Shown here in pieces: positions 43,818 through 52,597 of a DNA stretch of 64,000 nt (position 1 is its first letter; every line of letters begins with the position of its first letter). The notes below the pieces were generated by a model. That model saw only the letters and a list, made by a program, of their open reading frames with translations, ran no database searches and was not told the DNA's origin. This DNA is from Candidatus Saccharibacteria bacterium RIFCSPHIGHO2_12_FULL_44_22 (GTDB taxonomy: Bacteria; Patescibacteriota; Saccharimonadia; Saccharimonadales; Saccharimonadaceae), in the NCBI GenBank assembly GCA_001790515.1, contig MGCS01000002.1:199243-263242 (forward strand), read 5' to 3'. Made by a program: the position numbers and the translations under genes.

Positions 43818-44882
43818 TCATGACTGACTCTCCTTTGCGGCCGCAATACACTCGTCCAACGCGCCTAGTGTCGGAATAGCTTCAGCCGATAACAGTGTGG
43901 CAGCTTGCTCAAAATTCGTTCCTGCCAGACGAATAAAGAGGGGCGGCAGGTGAGGAATTTGTTTCTTGGCGCCAATAATCGCCCGGGCAACTTCGTCGCA
44001 ACGGGTAATACCAGCGAATATATTGACAATAATAACATTCACGTTTGGGTAACGCATGATACGCTCAAACGCCGCTAGGACACTAGCTTCGTTGGCACCA
44101 CCACCGATATCCAAAAAGTTTGCCGGAACCATGCCAGCGTCGGCTACGGCATCGACGGTGGCCATTGCTAGGCCGGCGCCGTTAGCAATCGTTGCAACTG
44201 TGCCAAGTTCATTCAGCGTTACAAAGTTTACTTCAGCTGATTTTTCTTCGAAGTTCCAATCGGTGTGACGAAATGCCGCCGCATCGTCCAGCTCCATCTT
44301 GCAGTCGCCTGCAATCAATTTGCCGTCGGTTGTCAGGACAAGAGGGTTAATTTCAAGGAGGGTAGCATCGTTGTTGATAAAACAAGTATAAAGATTCTCA
44401 ACGATGTCTTGGAGGACGAACGATGTATCAGGAAGGTCATAGTACTCCGCCAATTGCTCGCCAACAGTGTCGGCATCAAAACCACTAAGGGGAAGTTGTA
44501 AAAACTCATCTGCCCTATTTTCTTCAACCTCAACTCCCCCGTTTGTGTGCGCCATCAGGACGATTTGTGCCGCTGTCTTGTCTATCAGTAGAGAGAGGTA
44601 AAGTTCGCGTTTGATCAAAAGCAATTCTTCTGCCAGGAGTGTTTTCGGCAGGAAGCCTTTGATCGGCAGTTCGCTGATCTTGTTACTCGACGCTGCAAAT
44701 TCAGCAGGTGACTGCACAATAGCAATTCCACCAGCTTTGCCGCGACCACCTGTTGGCACTTGTGACTTTACGACGCATGGCAAAAATTCTGGTTTTGTCT
44801 TCGGAGATACAATGAAAGAAGCTGGTGTTGGAATGCCACTGCCTGCTAGTATTTTTTTCGCTTCGTATTCTAGGAGTTTCAT
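43818..44882 (-). CDS. sucC: Succinyl-CoA synthetase beta subunit
   Basis: The 354-residue protein starts MKLLEYEAKKILAGSGIP, has the ATP-grasp region (VKSQVPTGGRGKAGGI), the metal-binding LEINPLVLT, and the C-terminal CoA-ligase domain with the phosphate loop GGGANEASVL and NIFAGITRCDEVA. It is somewhat shorter than the common 380-390 residues. With SucD it would form succinyl-CoA from succinate. Its ATG overlaps the stop of the OpgC-like gene by four bases, a strong sign of coupled expression with an acyltransferase rather than with respiratory genes. Confidence 0.95.
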   Translation of the reverse strand: MKLLEYEAKKILAGSGIPTPASFIVSPKTKPEFLPCVVKSQVPTGGRGKAGGIAIVQSPAEFAASSNKISELPIKGFLPKTLLAEELLLIKRELYLSLLIDKTAAQIVLMAHTNGGVEVEENRADEFLQLPLSGFDADTVGEQLAEYYDLPDTSFVLQDIVENLYTCFINNDATLLEINPLVLTTDGKLIAGDCKMELDDAAAFRHTDWNFEEKSAEVNFVTLNELGTVATIANGAGLAMATVDAVADAGMVPANFLDIGGGANEASVLAAFERIMRYPNVNVIIVNIFAGITRCDEVARAIIGAKKQIPHLPPLFIRLAGTNFEQAATLLSAEAIPTLGALDECIAAAKESQS

Positions 44883-46030
44883 AATCGCAATAATCGTTTC
44901 CGCAAGCCTCGAATATTTGTTCGATGCTTTGTTAATAAGTATACAAAATAGACGGCGTTTGCGATAACAAGTGTTTTTAATATCACCGAGGCACCTTCTG
45001 GTGGCTTCAGGAAAATATCCATCATAAACAGAATAAAGGACTGCAATCCATACACATATAATGAGTTTTGACCAAGCAGGAGCAAGGATCCTTTACTGGT
45101 CCGATCGATGGCTTTTTCATATCTGCGATACCATATATATAAGGTGCTAAACCAGACCGTCCCTATGATTAAACGACCGAGTGCCATTGAATCTCGGTCA
45201 AAGATTGAATAGTCGAGTCCGGTACGGAAATCAATGACATCTAGGATGGATTGATGAAGCGACGAAGAGACAAGATACCGATAATCACCTGCGATTATCG
45301 GTAGAAGTACTGTCAGAATAATACTTATAACAAATGTCACAACACTGATACTTGTTATTGCTGCTAGTGAATATTTACGCACTCGGTGAGACAATGACAT
45401 GATTGATGTTTCTATTCTTGGCAAGTAGCATCCAATAATAATTCCACCGATAAAGATTATCTGCCAAGCGGTGTAGTTGGCTAATGCTGAATTACCTAAC
45501 AGAAACCATATAGCAAATGATAAAAAGAATACAATCCAGACTTTACCCTTTGCAATCAGCCACAAAGCAAAAGGGGCGAATAGCATTAATATGGCATACC
45601 TAGAGAGGAAGTCTGCCCATCCATAGTTAAGTTGCAGGGTTAATGTACTGAATATGAAATCAAAAAGGCTTGGTGAGAGGTATTGATTGCGTACTGTGCC
45701 GGGTGGTAGAAACAAGGTGATAAATGTATAAAGTGTTGTAAATCCAATAGATAATAAATACAACCAACCAGCTCGCTTGAAGAGTCGTAAAAACGTATCC
45801 TTTGTTTTGACCAGAATTCTAGGTCCGTAAATATAGCCGAGTAAGATACCAGAAATTGCAAAGAAACCTTCAGCTGCCGACGCAAATAAGTGACTTTGGC
45901 CTGTAATAAAATCGAAAAGTGACGGTGACCATGCGATATGATTAACGAAAATGACAAGAAGAAAAGTGCCCCTGAGTAGATCAAGTGCAATTATTCTCTC
46001 TCTCTTTCTTTTTTCCCCGCTTAAAAACAC
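44879..46030 (-). CDS. OpgC-type membrane acyltransferase (probable succinyltransferase)
   Basis: The 383-residue protein has about ten membrane helices and the OpgC-like N-terminal signature: ALDLLRGTFLLVIFVNH, then SAAEGFFAISGILLGYIYG. In Rhodobacter sphaeroides, OpgC is required to add succinyl groups to periplasmic glucans. Here the acceptor would be another envelope glycan, since no glucan-synthesis genes are visible. The start is a GTG at 46030, right at the predicted transcription start. Translational overlap with sucC, which makes the matching acyl donor, supports a succinyl substrate. It could instead transfer acetyl groups. Confidence 0.75.
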   Translation of the reverse strand: MFLSGEKRKRERIIALDLLRGTFLLVIFVNHIAWSPSLFDFITGQSHLFASAAEGFFAISGILLGYIYGPRILVKTKDTFLRLFKRAGWLYLLSIGFTTLYTFITLFLPPGTVRNQYLSPSLFDFIFSTLTLQLNYGWADFLSRYAILMLFAPFALWLIAKGKVWIVFFLSFAIWFLLGNSALANYTAWQIIFIGGIIIGCYLPRIETSIMSLSHRVRKYSLAAITSISVVTFVISIILTVLLPIIAGDYRYLVSSSLHQSILDVIDFRTGLDYSIFDRDSMALGRLIIGTVWFSTLYIWYRRYEKAIDRTSKGSLLLLGQNSLYVYGLQSFILFMMDIFLKPPEGASVILKTLVIANAVYFVYLLTKHRTNIRGLRKRLLRL

Positions 46031-46037
46031 TCACTAC

Positions 46038-46046
46038 ATTATAGCA
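46038..46046 (-). promoter_or_regulatory. Extended -10 promoter of the acyltransferase-sucC operon
   Basis: On the minus strand TGCTATAAT (46038-46046), a perfect extended -10, predicts a start at about 46031, essentially at the GTG start codon of the acyltransferase. It separates this operon from the upstream glycosyltransferase gene. Confidence 0.6.
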
Positions 46047-46058
46047 AGTAATCTTGAG

Positions 46059-47072
46059 CTATTTTTTAGAAAAGAACTTTCTCAGCTTTCGTATACCTGT
46101 TTGATCAGGCGGTAAGTCGTAAATAAGAATCGATTTGATATAGCTTGTTGATACGCGTTTCGTTTTTTGAGTCTGACGACGACTAAGGATAGTATGTGGA
46201 ATTAACCAAAGTGACCCCAACAACCCCTTGAGCGCGGGCACGGTATTACCATGCACGACGGCATTACCTAACATTAATAAATATGCAAACCAAAATCGAA
46301 TACCGGTAGAGATAAGAAGACCAAATGGAACGTTTTTGGCGTAGAGTACAGGAAGATTCTTAAATGTTTGAGTGACGGTAAATCCTCTAGCCATTTTCTT
46401 ACTTGTTTCTCCTTGCCGATGGTTTACGATTGCATTTGGCTCAAACATAACCTTCCAGTCAGCAAGTTGAGCGCGAAAACTAACGTCGGTGTCTTCGTAA
46501 TACGCAAAGAATTTTTCGTCAAATAGTCCTATATCTTTAAACAAAGATGACCGATAGAGGCTAGCACCACCGCTAGCACCGAATATGTACTCATTTTTGT
46601 TGTGTAGATCTACCGGCAATCCTCGCCCTCGTGGGTATGGAAGTCCCCATGAAGTATAGAACTCACCAGTACTATCAAGTGTCTTACCGTCCGCGAGCTG
46701 AATTTTACTTGTTACTATGCCCACTTCCGGATGAGCGTTCATGCAGCTAGTTAGACTCTCAATCCAGTTTGGTTGAGCGATTGCGTCGTTATTGAAAAGT
46801 GCAATAAGATCGAAGTCATGTTCAAGCGCGTATGCTATACCCGTATTTACGCCACCGGCAAAACCTTTGTTGGTGGCATTATGGATGATGTGGATTTTAT
46901 CTTGGTAGTTATCAAGGATTTTTTTCGAATCATCCGTGGAAGCGTTCTCGACGACAATTATCCTTATGGCGATGGTCTGCTTCAAGAGAGAGTCAATCGC
47001 GAGAGGTAAATACATCTCTCCATTTAGATTTGGAATAACCACTGCTATCTTATCTATCGACTTATGGTTCAT
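46059..47072 (-). CDS. GT2 glycosyltransferase (WbbL/rhamnosyltransferase-like)
   Basis: The 337-residue protein has a soluble GT2 domain with VVIPNLNGEMYLPLAI, VENASTDDSK, the metal-binding NND in LFNNDAIAQP, and YYEDTDVSFRAQ, the pattern of WbbL-like rhamnosyltransferases acting in O-antigen and arabinogalactan-linker synthesis. A hydrophobic segment near 255-275 suggests membrane association. It stands divergent from the ABC exporter, 23 bases away, so regulation may be shared. Rhamnose use fits rmlA and rmlD at the end of the window. Confidence 0.85.
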   Translation of the reverse strand: MNHKSIDKIAVVIPNLNGEMYLPLAIDSLLKQTIAIRIIVVENASTDDSKKILDNYQDKIHIIHNATNKGFAGGVNTGIAYALEHDFDLIALFNNDAIAQPNWIESLTSCMNAHPEVGIVTSKIQLADGKTLDSTGEFYTSWGLPYPRGRGLPVDLHNKNEYIFGASGGASLYRSSLFKDIGLFDEKFFAYYEDTDVSFRAQLADWKVMFEPNAIVNHRQGETSKKMARGFTVTQTFKNLPVLYAKNVPFGLLISTGIRFWFAYLLMLGNAVVHGNTVPALKGLLGSLWLIPHTILSRRQTQKTKRVSTSYIKSILIYDLPPDQTGIRKLRKFFSKK

Positions 47073-47085
47073 ATTTACTTATAAT
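47057..47085 (+). promoter_or_regulatory. Promoter of the ABC exporter operon, near-leaderless
   Basis: TCGACT (47057-47062, weak), 17-base spacer, TATAAT (47080-47085). Predicted start is about 4 bases before the ATG at 47096. The -35 lies inside the start of the divergent glycosyltransferase gene. Confidence 0.5.
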
Positions 47086-47095
47086 ACAGTAAAAG

Positions 47096-47896
47096 ATGAA
47101 ACAATTTATCTCCAAACCAAACAGGGCACTCTTGTCTGAACTTGTCCGTACTGACTTTAAGTTACGATATCAAGGTTCATTGCTGGGCTATGCATGGTCA
47201 TTGCTGAAGCCTTTGCTTCTTTTTGTAATTCTATATGTTGTATTCGTTTATTTTCTCAAAATTGGCAAAGATATTCCGCATTTCCCAGTTTACTTACTTT
47301 TGGGGATTGTACTTTGGAATTTCTTTACTGAGATGACTGTTCAGAGTTTAGGTTCGATTGTTGGAAGAGGGGACTTGATACGTAAAATTCGTATACCAAG
47401 ATGGATGATAGTTTTCAGTAGTAGTATCTCTGCAGTAATTAATGTATTACTAAGTTTGGTGGTTGTTGGAGTCTTTTTGGTAATAAACCAAGTTCCATTA
47501 ACAGCGGGAATTTTACTTCTTCCCTTCTATCTATTGATGATTTACTTCTTAGCTCTCGGTCTATCCCTCTTTTTAGCTGCTGCTTATGTGAAGTTTCGAG
47601 ATTTAAGCTATATCTGGGAGATTATATTACAAGCAGGTTTTTACGCAACGCCAATTATCTATCCAATTCAGATGATTGATAATTCGATTGTTGAGAAAAT
47701 TTTACTATTAAACCCGATGGCGCAGGCAATACAAGGAGCACGATACGATGTCGTTACTCATGCAACAAAGACAACATATAGTGCATGGGATGGCTCTTGG
47801 TATGTACTTATACCAATTGTCTTGACGGCGCTTATATTCGTAGGCGGCTTACTTTATTTCAAGAGTCAAGCTAAAGATTTTGCGGAGAATATATAA
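47096..47896 (+). CDS. ABC-2 polysaccharide export permease (Wzm/TagG-like)
   Basis: The 266-residue protein has six membrane helices and the ABC-2 permease start TDFKLRYQGSLLGYAWSLLKPL, typical of Wzm, RfbA and TagG permeases that export O-polysaccharide or teichoic acid. LNPMAQAIQGAR near the end is a further family hallmark. It forms the membrane half of the exporter with the next gene, whose ATG follows its stop directly. Confidence 0.92.
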   Translation: MKQFISKPNRALLSELVRTDFKLRYQGSLLGYAWSLLKPLLLFVILYVVFVYFLKIGKDIPHFPVYLLLGIVLWNFFTEMTVQSLGSIVGRGDLIRKIRIPRWMIVFSSSISAVINVLLSLVVVGVFLVINQVPLTAGILLLPFYLLMIYFLALGLSLFLAAAYVKFRDLSYIWEIILQAGFYATPIIYPIQMIDNSIVEKILLLNPMAQAIQGARYDVVTHATKTTYSAWDGSWYVLIPIVLTALIFVGGLLYFKSQAKDFAENI

Positions 47897-49084
47897 ATGT
47901 CATTAAATGATAATATTGCTATAAAAGTTTCTCACGTTAGTAAAAGTTTTCACTTGCCGCACGAATCTCAGAATTCAATCAAAGGAAAACTAATTAATTT
48001 TAATAAGCGTGGCTATGAAGTTCAAGAAGCTTTAAAAGATATTAGTTTCGAAGTACACAAAGGTGACTTCTTCGGCATCGTAGGTAGGAATGGAAGTGGC
48101 AAGAGTACGCTTTTAAAAATGATCTCCGGAATTTATAGTGCAGACGAGGGAAGTATCCAAATAAACGGCAAGCTTGTACCTTTTATCGAACTCGGTGTAG
48201 GTTTTAATCCGGAGCTTTCCGGACGTGACAATGTATTTCTCAATGGTGCGCTACTTGGCTTTAATCGCAAAGAAATGACTGAAATGTACGAAGATATTGT
48301 TGCATTTGCAGAGCTTGAGCGATTCATGGATCAAAAACTAAAAAACTATTCTTCAGGCATGCAAGTTCGTCTTGCCTTTTCAATCGCAATTCGTGCAAAT
48401 ACTGACATTTTAGTATTAGATGAAGTACTTGCGGTCGGCGATGAAGCATTCCAAAAGAAATGTATCGCGATCTTTGAACAATATAAGGCTAGAAAACAGA
48501 CTATTGTGCTTGTGACTCACGATATGAATTTCGTTGAGAAGTTCTGTAATAAAGCAATATTTATTGAAGACGGTAAAATTAAAAGCACCGGCTCGCCGAC
48601 TGAAATTGCATTGGAATATAGTGATAGTAACAATCTCTCGTATGCTAAAGGAAAGAATGAGGCTGAGCTTAAAAAACTCGAAAAAATAAAACGAGATATA
48701 GATATTGAGATACTTACGGATAAAGGTATTAAGCAAAATCGCTTTGCTTTTGGAGAGACTATGACTGTAAGGATGAAGTGGGACGACGCAGCTATCAAAT
48801 CGGCTGGCATTGCAATACTTAAGCAGAGCGGTGAGAACATTTTTGCCCCGAACACTTATCAAGACAAGATAAAGTTTAACGAAAATACTAGAACTGTCGA
48901 TTACGAAGTTGAGCTGAATATGTCTGAAGGTGATTATTATATAAAAGCTGGATTATTCGGTAAAACTGACAAAAAGATCATAGCGTTTGATGACGAAGGA
49001 CCTTCGTTTATTGTTGAAGCGAAAGATGGTCGTCAACGTTGGGGCGGAGTTACTAAACTCAAGCATGTATGGAAAATTAAATAG
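47897..49084 (+). CDS. ABC exporter ATPase with C-terminal carbohydrate-binding-type domain (Wzt/TagH-like)
   Basis: The 395-residue protein has Walker A GRNGSGKST (about 62-70), an ABC signature (YSSGMQVRL), Walker B VLDEVLAVGD and a switch His in VTHDMNF. After the ATPase (about 1-245) comes a 140-residue beta-rich domain like the Wzt C-terminal domain, which in O9a-type systems recognises the finished end of the glycan. Its presence suggests export is tied to a terminal modification of the polymer. Confidence 0.92.
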   Translation: MSLNDNIAIKVSHVSKSFHLPHESQNSIKGKLINFNKRGYEVQEALKDISFEVHKGDFFGIVGRNGSGKSTLLKMISGIYSADEGSIQINGKLVPFIELGVGFNPELSGRDNVFLNGALLGFNRKEMTEMYEDIVAFAELERFMDQKLKNYSSGMQVRLAFSIAIRANTDILVLDEVLAVGDEAFQKKCIAIFEQYKARKQTIVLVTHDMNFVEKFCNKAIFIEDGKIKSTGSPTEIALEYSDSNNLSYAKGKNEAELKKLEKIKRDIDIEILTDKGIKQNRFAFGETMTVRMKWDDAAIKSAGIAILKQSGENIFAPNTYQDKIKFNENTRTVDYEVELNMSEGDYYIKAGLFGKTDKKIIAFDDEGPSFIVEAKDGRQRWGGVTKLKHVWKIK

Positions 49085-49137
49085 CTAGCCATTTAATTTT
49101 TGAGCTCTAGTTTCATCAATATCACATGTATCAGGCT

Positions 49138-49166
49138 TTGGTTTATATCCGTAAATCAAGTATAAT
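49138..49166 (+). promoter_or_regulatory. Promoter of the WsaF-like operon, leaderless
   Basis: TTGGTT (49138-49143), 17-base spacer, TATAAT (49161-49166). Predicted start is near 49173 and the ATG is at 49175, so the mRNA would begin almost at the start codon. Confidence 0.65.
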
Positions 49167-49174
49167 GTAAACTA

Positions 49175-50404
49175 ATGAGCAATGTCTACAAATTTTATCG
49201 TTACACAAAGAAGCAGGGTATAGGAAAGGCATTTCGAAAAACCGTTTTGTATGCTGCTAAGAAGGCAAGAATTGCTAAGCGGACGATTGATGTCATGGTA
49301 GATATTGATGATATAGTTGCGGCAGATTTTCACAATCATCCTTATATACGACCAATGGCGATCAAGAAAGGCCATCTCACGATTGCATGGGTATTATCAC
49401 CAGTTTCTCCTGGCAGTGGCGGCATCAACACGATTACAAGATTTGCCAATTTTCTACAAAAACAAGGTCATTTGGTGACAATTTATATATATGAGGGAGT
49501 GCACCCTCAGTCAGCGAGTGAAGCTAAAAAAATATTACTCAATCACTTCAACCTTGACGTAGTTGTAAGGGAGATTGCTGAGTATACATCGTCGGATGTT
49601 ATTATTGCAACAGGCTGGGAGACTGCATATCCTGTTTTCAACTTACAGACTTCTGCGCATAAATTCTATTTTGTTCAAGATTACGAACCATTTTTTTATG
49701 GAGTTGGATCAAAAACTGTTCTCGCGGAGAATACTTATAAAATGGGCTTTTATGGTATTACTGCCGGGAAATGGCTTGCGCATAAATTGAATACGGAATA
49801 TTCAATGAAAACAGATTATTTTGATTTTGGTGTAGACGTAGATGTATATCGTCCTAAAGACATACTCAATATTCAAAAGCAAAAGAAGATTATATTCTAC
49901 GCGAGACCCGTTACCGAGCGGCGTGCGTTCGAGCTCGGTATAATATCTCTCGAGGTATTTCACCGTAAGCACCCTGAGTATATAATTGAACTGTTTGGAT
50001 GGGACGTAGGGGATTACAATATTCCATTTCCATATGTCAATCGTGGGATACTTCCTCAAGGTGAACTTGCAATACTATATCAACAATCGGTCGCTTGTCT
50101 TGTGTTGTCGCTGACGAACGTTTCACTATTACCGCTAGAACTGCTCGCTTCTGGGTGCATCCCAGTAATTAACGAGGGCGATAACAATGAGATGGTGCTC
50201 GGTAGTAATGATCATATTCGATATTCTCCCGCTTCCCCTGTGCAGCTAGCAGATGAACTGGTATCTGCAGTTACGAATACTAATCTTCTAGTAGAGGCAA
50301 GAAATGCATCTAAAAGTGTCCATAGTATTACTTGGGAATCATCATACGCTAAAGTTGAAACTATCTTGAAGCGTGAAGTAGCAAAGGTTGAGGCGACAAC
50401 CTAA
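49175..50404 (+). CDS. WsaF-like GT-B rhamnosyltransferase, copy 1
   Basis: The 409-residue protein has the WsaF-type pattern: WVLSPVSPGSGGINTITRF near residue 69, ATGWETAY, YFVQDYEPFFYGVGS, AENTYKMGFYGITAGKWL, then YARPVTERRAFELG and a C-terminal SLTNVSLLPLELLASG donor-site region. WsaF of Geobacillus is a rhamnosyltransferase for an S-layer glycan. It is a tandem duplicate of the next gene, joined by TAATG overlap. Confidence 0.85.
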   Translation: MSNVYKFYRYTKKQGIGKAFRKTVLYAAKKARIAKRTIDVMVDIDDIVAADFHNHPYIRPMAIKKGHLTIAWVLSPVSPGSGGINTITRFANFLQKQGHLVTIYIYEGVHPQSASEAKKILLNHFNLDVVVREIAEYTSSDVIIATGWETAYPVFNLQTSAHKFYFVQDYEPFFYGVGSKTVLAENTYKMGFYGITAGKWLAHKLNTEYSMKTDYFDFGVDVDVYRPKDILNIQKQKKIIFYARPVTERRAFELGIISLEVFHRKHPEYIIELFGWDVGDYNIPFPYVNRGILPQGELAILYQQSVACLVLSLTNVSLLPLELLASGCIPVINEGDNNEMVLGSNDHIRYSPASPVQLADELVSAVTNTNLLVEARNASKSVHSITWESSYAKVETILKREVAKVEATT

Positions 50405-51663
50405 TGCCCGACATCAATACTCCTAAAAAGTATTTTCTCGCAAGTGTCGATGTGCTTCGTAAGGATGGTGCTCGTGTATTTATCGCAAAGAGTCTTCGTA
50501 AAGTAGCTAAGTCAGTAGATAATCTCGAGGGTGAAAAAAAGAATCATAAAAAGATAAAGTTCAGTTCCATTGTGGATCGTCGAGATGTAATGTTAGCCGA
50601 TTGGTCATTAAAAAAAGAAACTGATGGTTACAAAAAAAACACGAATCCACTCAAGGTTATTAATTGGATCATCTCCCCGCCTAGTAATGGCGGTGGCCAT
50701 CAGAATATGTTTCGTTTTATTGAATACCTAGACATGAATGGTTATCAAAATAATGTCTATCTTTACACAACTTTGGATCGAATGCATATCGAAGAAGCCG
50801 AGGCTAACGTTGCAGGTTATGCAAAGCTTGCTAATACTCATTTTTATCACTATGAACGTAATACTCCCTTAGCGGAGTGTGATGCTCTGTTTGCTACGGG
50901 ATGGGAGACGGCTTATGCCGTATATAATGAACAGACACCTGCAAAGAAATTCTACTTTGTTCAAGATTTTGAGCCATACTTCTATTCAATTGGCACGGAA
51001 TATATACTTGCAGAAAATACCTATAAATTTGGCTTTCATGGTGTTACCGCAGGAGGGTGGCTATCAGATAAATTAAGGAGTGATTATGGGATGCATTGCG
51101 ACTCTTATGACTTTGGTGCTAACAGGGAATTGTATCGCTTAACAAACCTATCGCAGCGTAAAGAAGTGTTTTTTTACGCGAGACCTGTTACCGAACGACG
51201 CGCTTTCGATCTCGGAATAATGGTACTAGAGTTATTCCATAAGCAGCATCCTGAATATGTTATTAACTTGGCTGGTTGGGATGTGTCTGACTATGAAATT
51301 CCATTTCCATATGTCAATCATAAATCCCTTAACCTTGAAGACTTATCTGAATTATATAACAGGTGTGCAATTGGCTTGGTGCTTTCATTGACGAACATGT
51401 CACTACTGCCACTCGAACTACTTTTATGTGGGGTAATTCCAGTAGTAAACGACGGTGACAACAATCGACTTGTTAGCGACAGTCCTTACATTGCTTACTC
51501 CGATTCATCACCCGCAGATCTAGCTCGGAATATGTCGAATATTGTTGAGCGCGAAAACTTGACGGAGTATGCAAAGAAAGCGGCCGACGGTACGGTTAGC
51601 GCATCCTGGGATACGGCGAAGGATACATTTGGCGCTGTGTTGAATCGAGAATTATATGGTTAA
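50404..51663 (+). CDS. WsaF-like GT-B rhamnosyltransferase, copy 2
   Basis: The 419-residue paralogue of the preceding gene keeps all its motifs (WIISPPSNGGGHQN, ATGWETAY, YFVQDFEPYFYSIG, ARPVTERRAFDLG, SLTNMSLLPLELL) but has diverged clearly, more at the N-terminus. Two such enzymes in a row suggest alternating linkages in a rhamnose-containing repeat. Translation is coupled at both ends: TAATG before, and an 8-base overlap with the epimerase gene after. Confidence 0.85.
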   Translation: MPDINTPKKYFLASVDVLRKDGARVFIAKSLRKVAKSVDNLEGEKKNHKKIKFSSIVDRRDVMLADWSLKKETDGYKKNTNPLKVINWIISPPSNGGGHQNMFRFIEYLDMNGYQNNVYLYTTLDRMHIEEAEANVAGYAKLANTHFYHYERNTPLAECDALFATGWETAYAVYNEQTPAKKFYFVQDFEPYFYSIGTEYILAENTYKFGFHGVTAGGWLSDKLRSDYGMHCDSYDFGANRELYRLTNLSQRKEVFFYARPVTERRAFDLGIMVLELFHKQHPEYVINLAGWDVSDYEIPFPYVNHKSLNLEDLSELYNRCAIGLVLSLTNMSLLPLELLLCGVIPVVNDGDNNRLVSDSPYIAYSDSSPADLARNMSNIVERENLTEYAKKAADGTVSASWDTAKDTFGAVLNRELYG

Positions 51664-52597
51664 GTGTCTCGTGTTGGGTGCGAACGGATTTATAGGTAGC
51701 CATCTTGTAGATAGCCTTGTGGCAGATGGGCATAAAGTACGTGCTTTTGATAGGTTTAGTTCTGGTGTTACTAAATTCAATACACATTCTTCAATTGAGA
51801 TTATGGCAGGTGATTATTTGAATCGAGCAGATCTAAAAGATGCATTGAAAAATATTGAATACGTCTTTCATTTTATATCGACAACTACGCCTGTTACTGC
51901 TGAGAACGATCCAGTAATTGATATCGAAACAAATATTCGCATGAGTGTTGTACTTTTTCAACTCTGCGTGGAAGCAAAAGTCAAGCGTGTACTATTTGCG
52001 TCTTCGGGAGGTGCAATTTATGGAGCTTCACAACACTCCGTCTCTCACGGTGAGAATGACCCTACATTTCCCGTATCGCCGTATGCAATCGGAAAACTGA
52101 CGATTGAAAATTATCTTCGTTACTTCTCAACCAAATTTAAACTTGACTACACTGTGTTCAGAATCGCCAATCCTTACGGTGAACGTCAGCCGCTTCGACG
52201 TAAACAGGGTGTTATCCCAATATTTCTTGAAAGAGTACACGACAATCAGCCTATCGTGATCTACGGTGATGGAGGCATGGTTAGGGACTATGTCTATGTT
52301 AAGGATGTTGCGAATATGATATGTGCGATGTTTAGGAGATCACACGAATACAGTACATATAACATTGGATCGGGTAAAGGTAATACACTCAATGAAGTCG
52401 TACAGAGTATTACTGAAGTGACTGGAAAAAACGTAAAAGTTCAGTACGAGCCAGCGCCTTCAACATTTGTTGACAGGGTAGTGCTTGATGTAAGTAGATT
52501 TGAGACAGAATTCAACCAAATGCCACCTACTTCGCTACATGATGGTATTCGGGCGACGTATGAGCATATAATAGAGACTGAAAAAGAGGAAGTATGA
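51656..52597 (+). CDS. NAD-dependent nucleotide-sugar epimerase/dehydratase (SDR)
   Basis: The 313-residue extended short-chain dehydrogenase has the NAD motif LGANGFIGSH (GxxGxxG), the SSGGAIYG strand, catalytic YAIGK (Tyr-x3-Lys) and RIANPYGERQ. It resembles UDP-glucose 4-epimerases and related dehydratases and would provide a sugar donor for the neighbouring transferases. The exact substrate cannot be read from sequence. It overlaps both neighbours. Confidence 0.88.
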   Translation: MVKCLVLGANGFIGSHLVDSLVADGHKVRAFDRFSSGVTKFNTHSSIEIMAGDYLNRADLKDALKNIEYVFHFISTTTPVTAENDPVIDIETNIRMSVVLFQLCVEAKVKRVLFASSGGAIYGASQHSVSHGENDPTFPVSPYAIGKLTIENYLRYFSTKFKLDYTVFRIANPYGERQPLRRKQGVIPIFLERVHDNQPIVIYGDGGMVRDYVYVKDVANMICAMFRRSHEYSTYNIGSGKGNTLNEVVQSITEVTGKNVKVQYEPAPSTFVDRVVLDVSRFETEFNQMPPTSLHDGIRATYEHIIETEKEEV

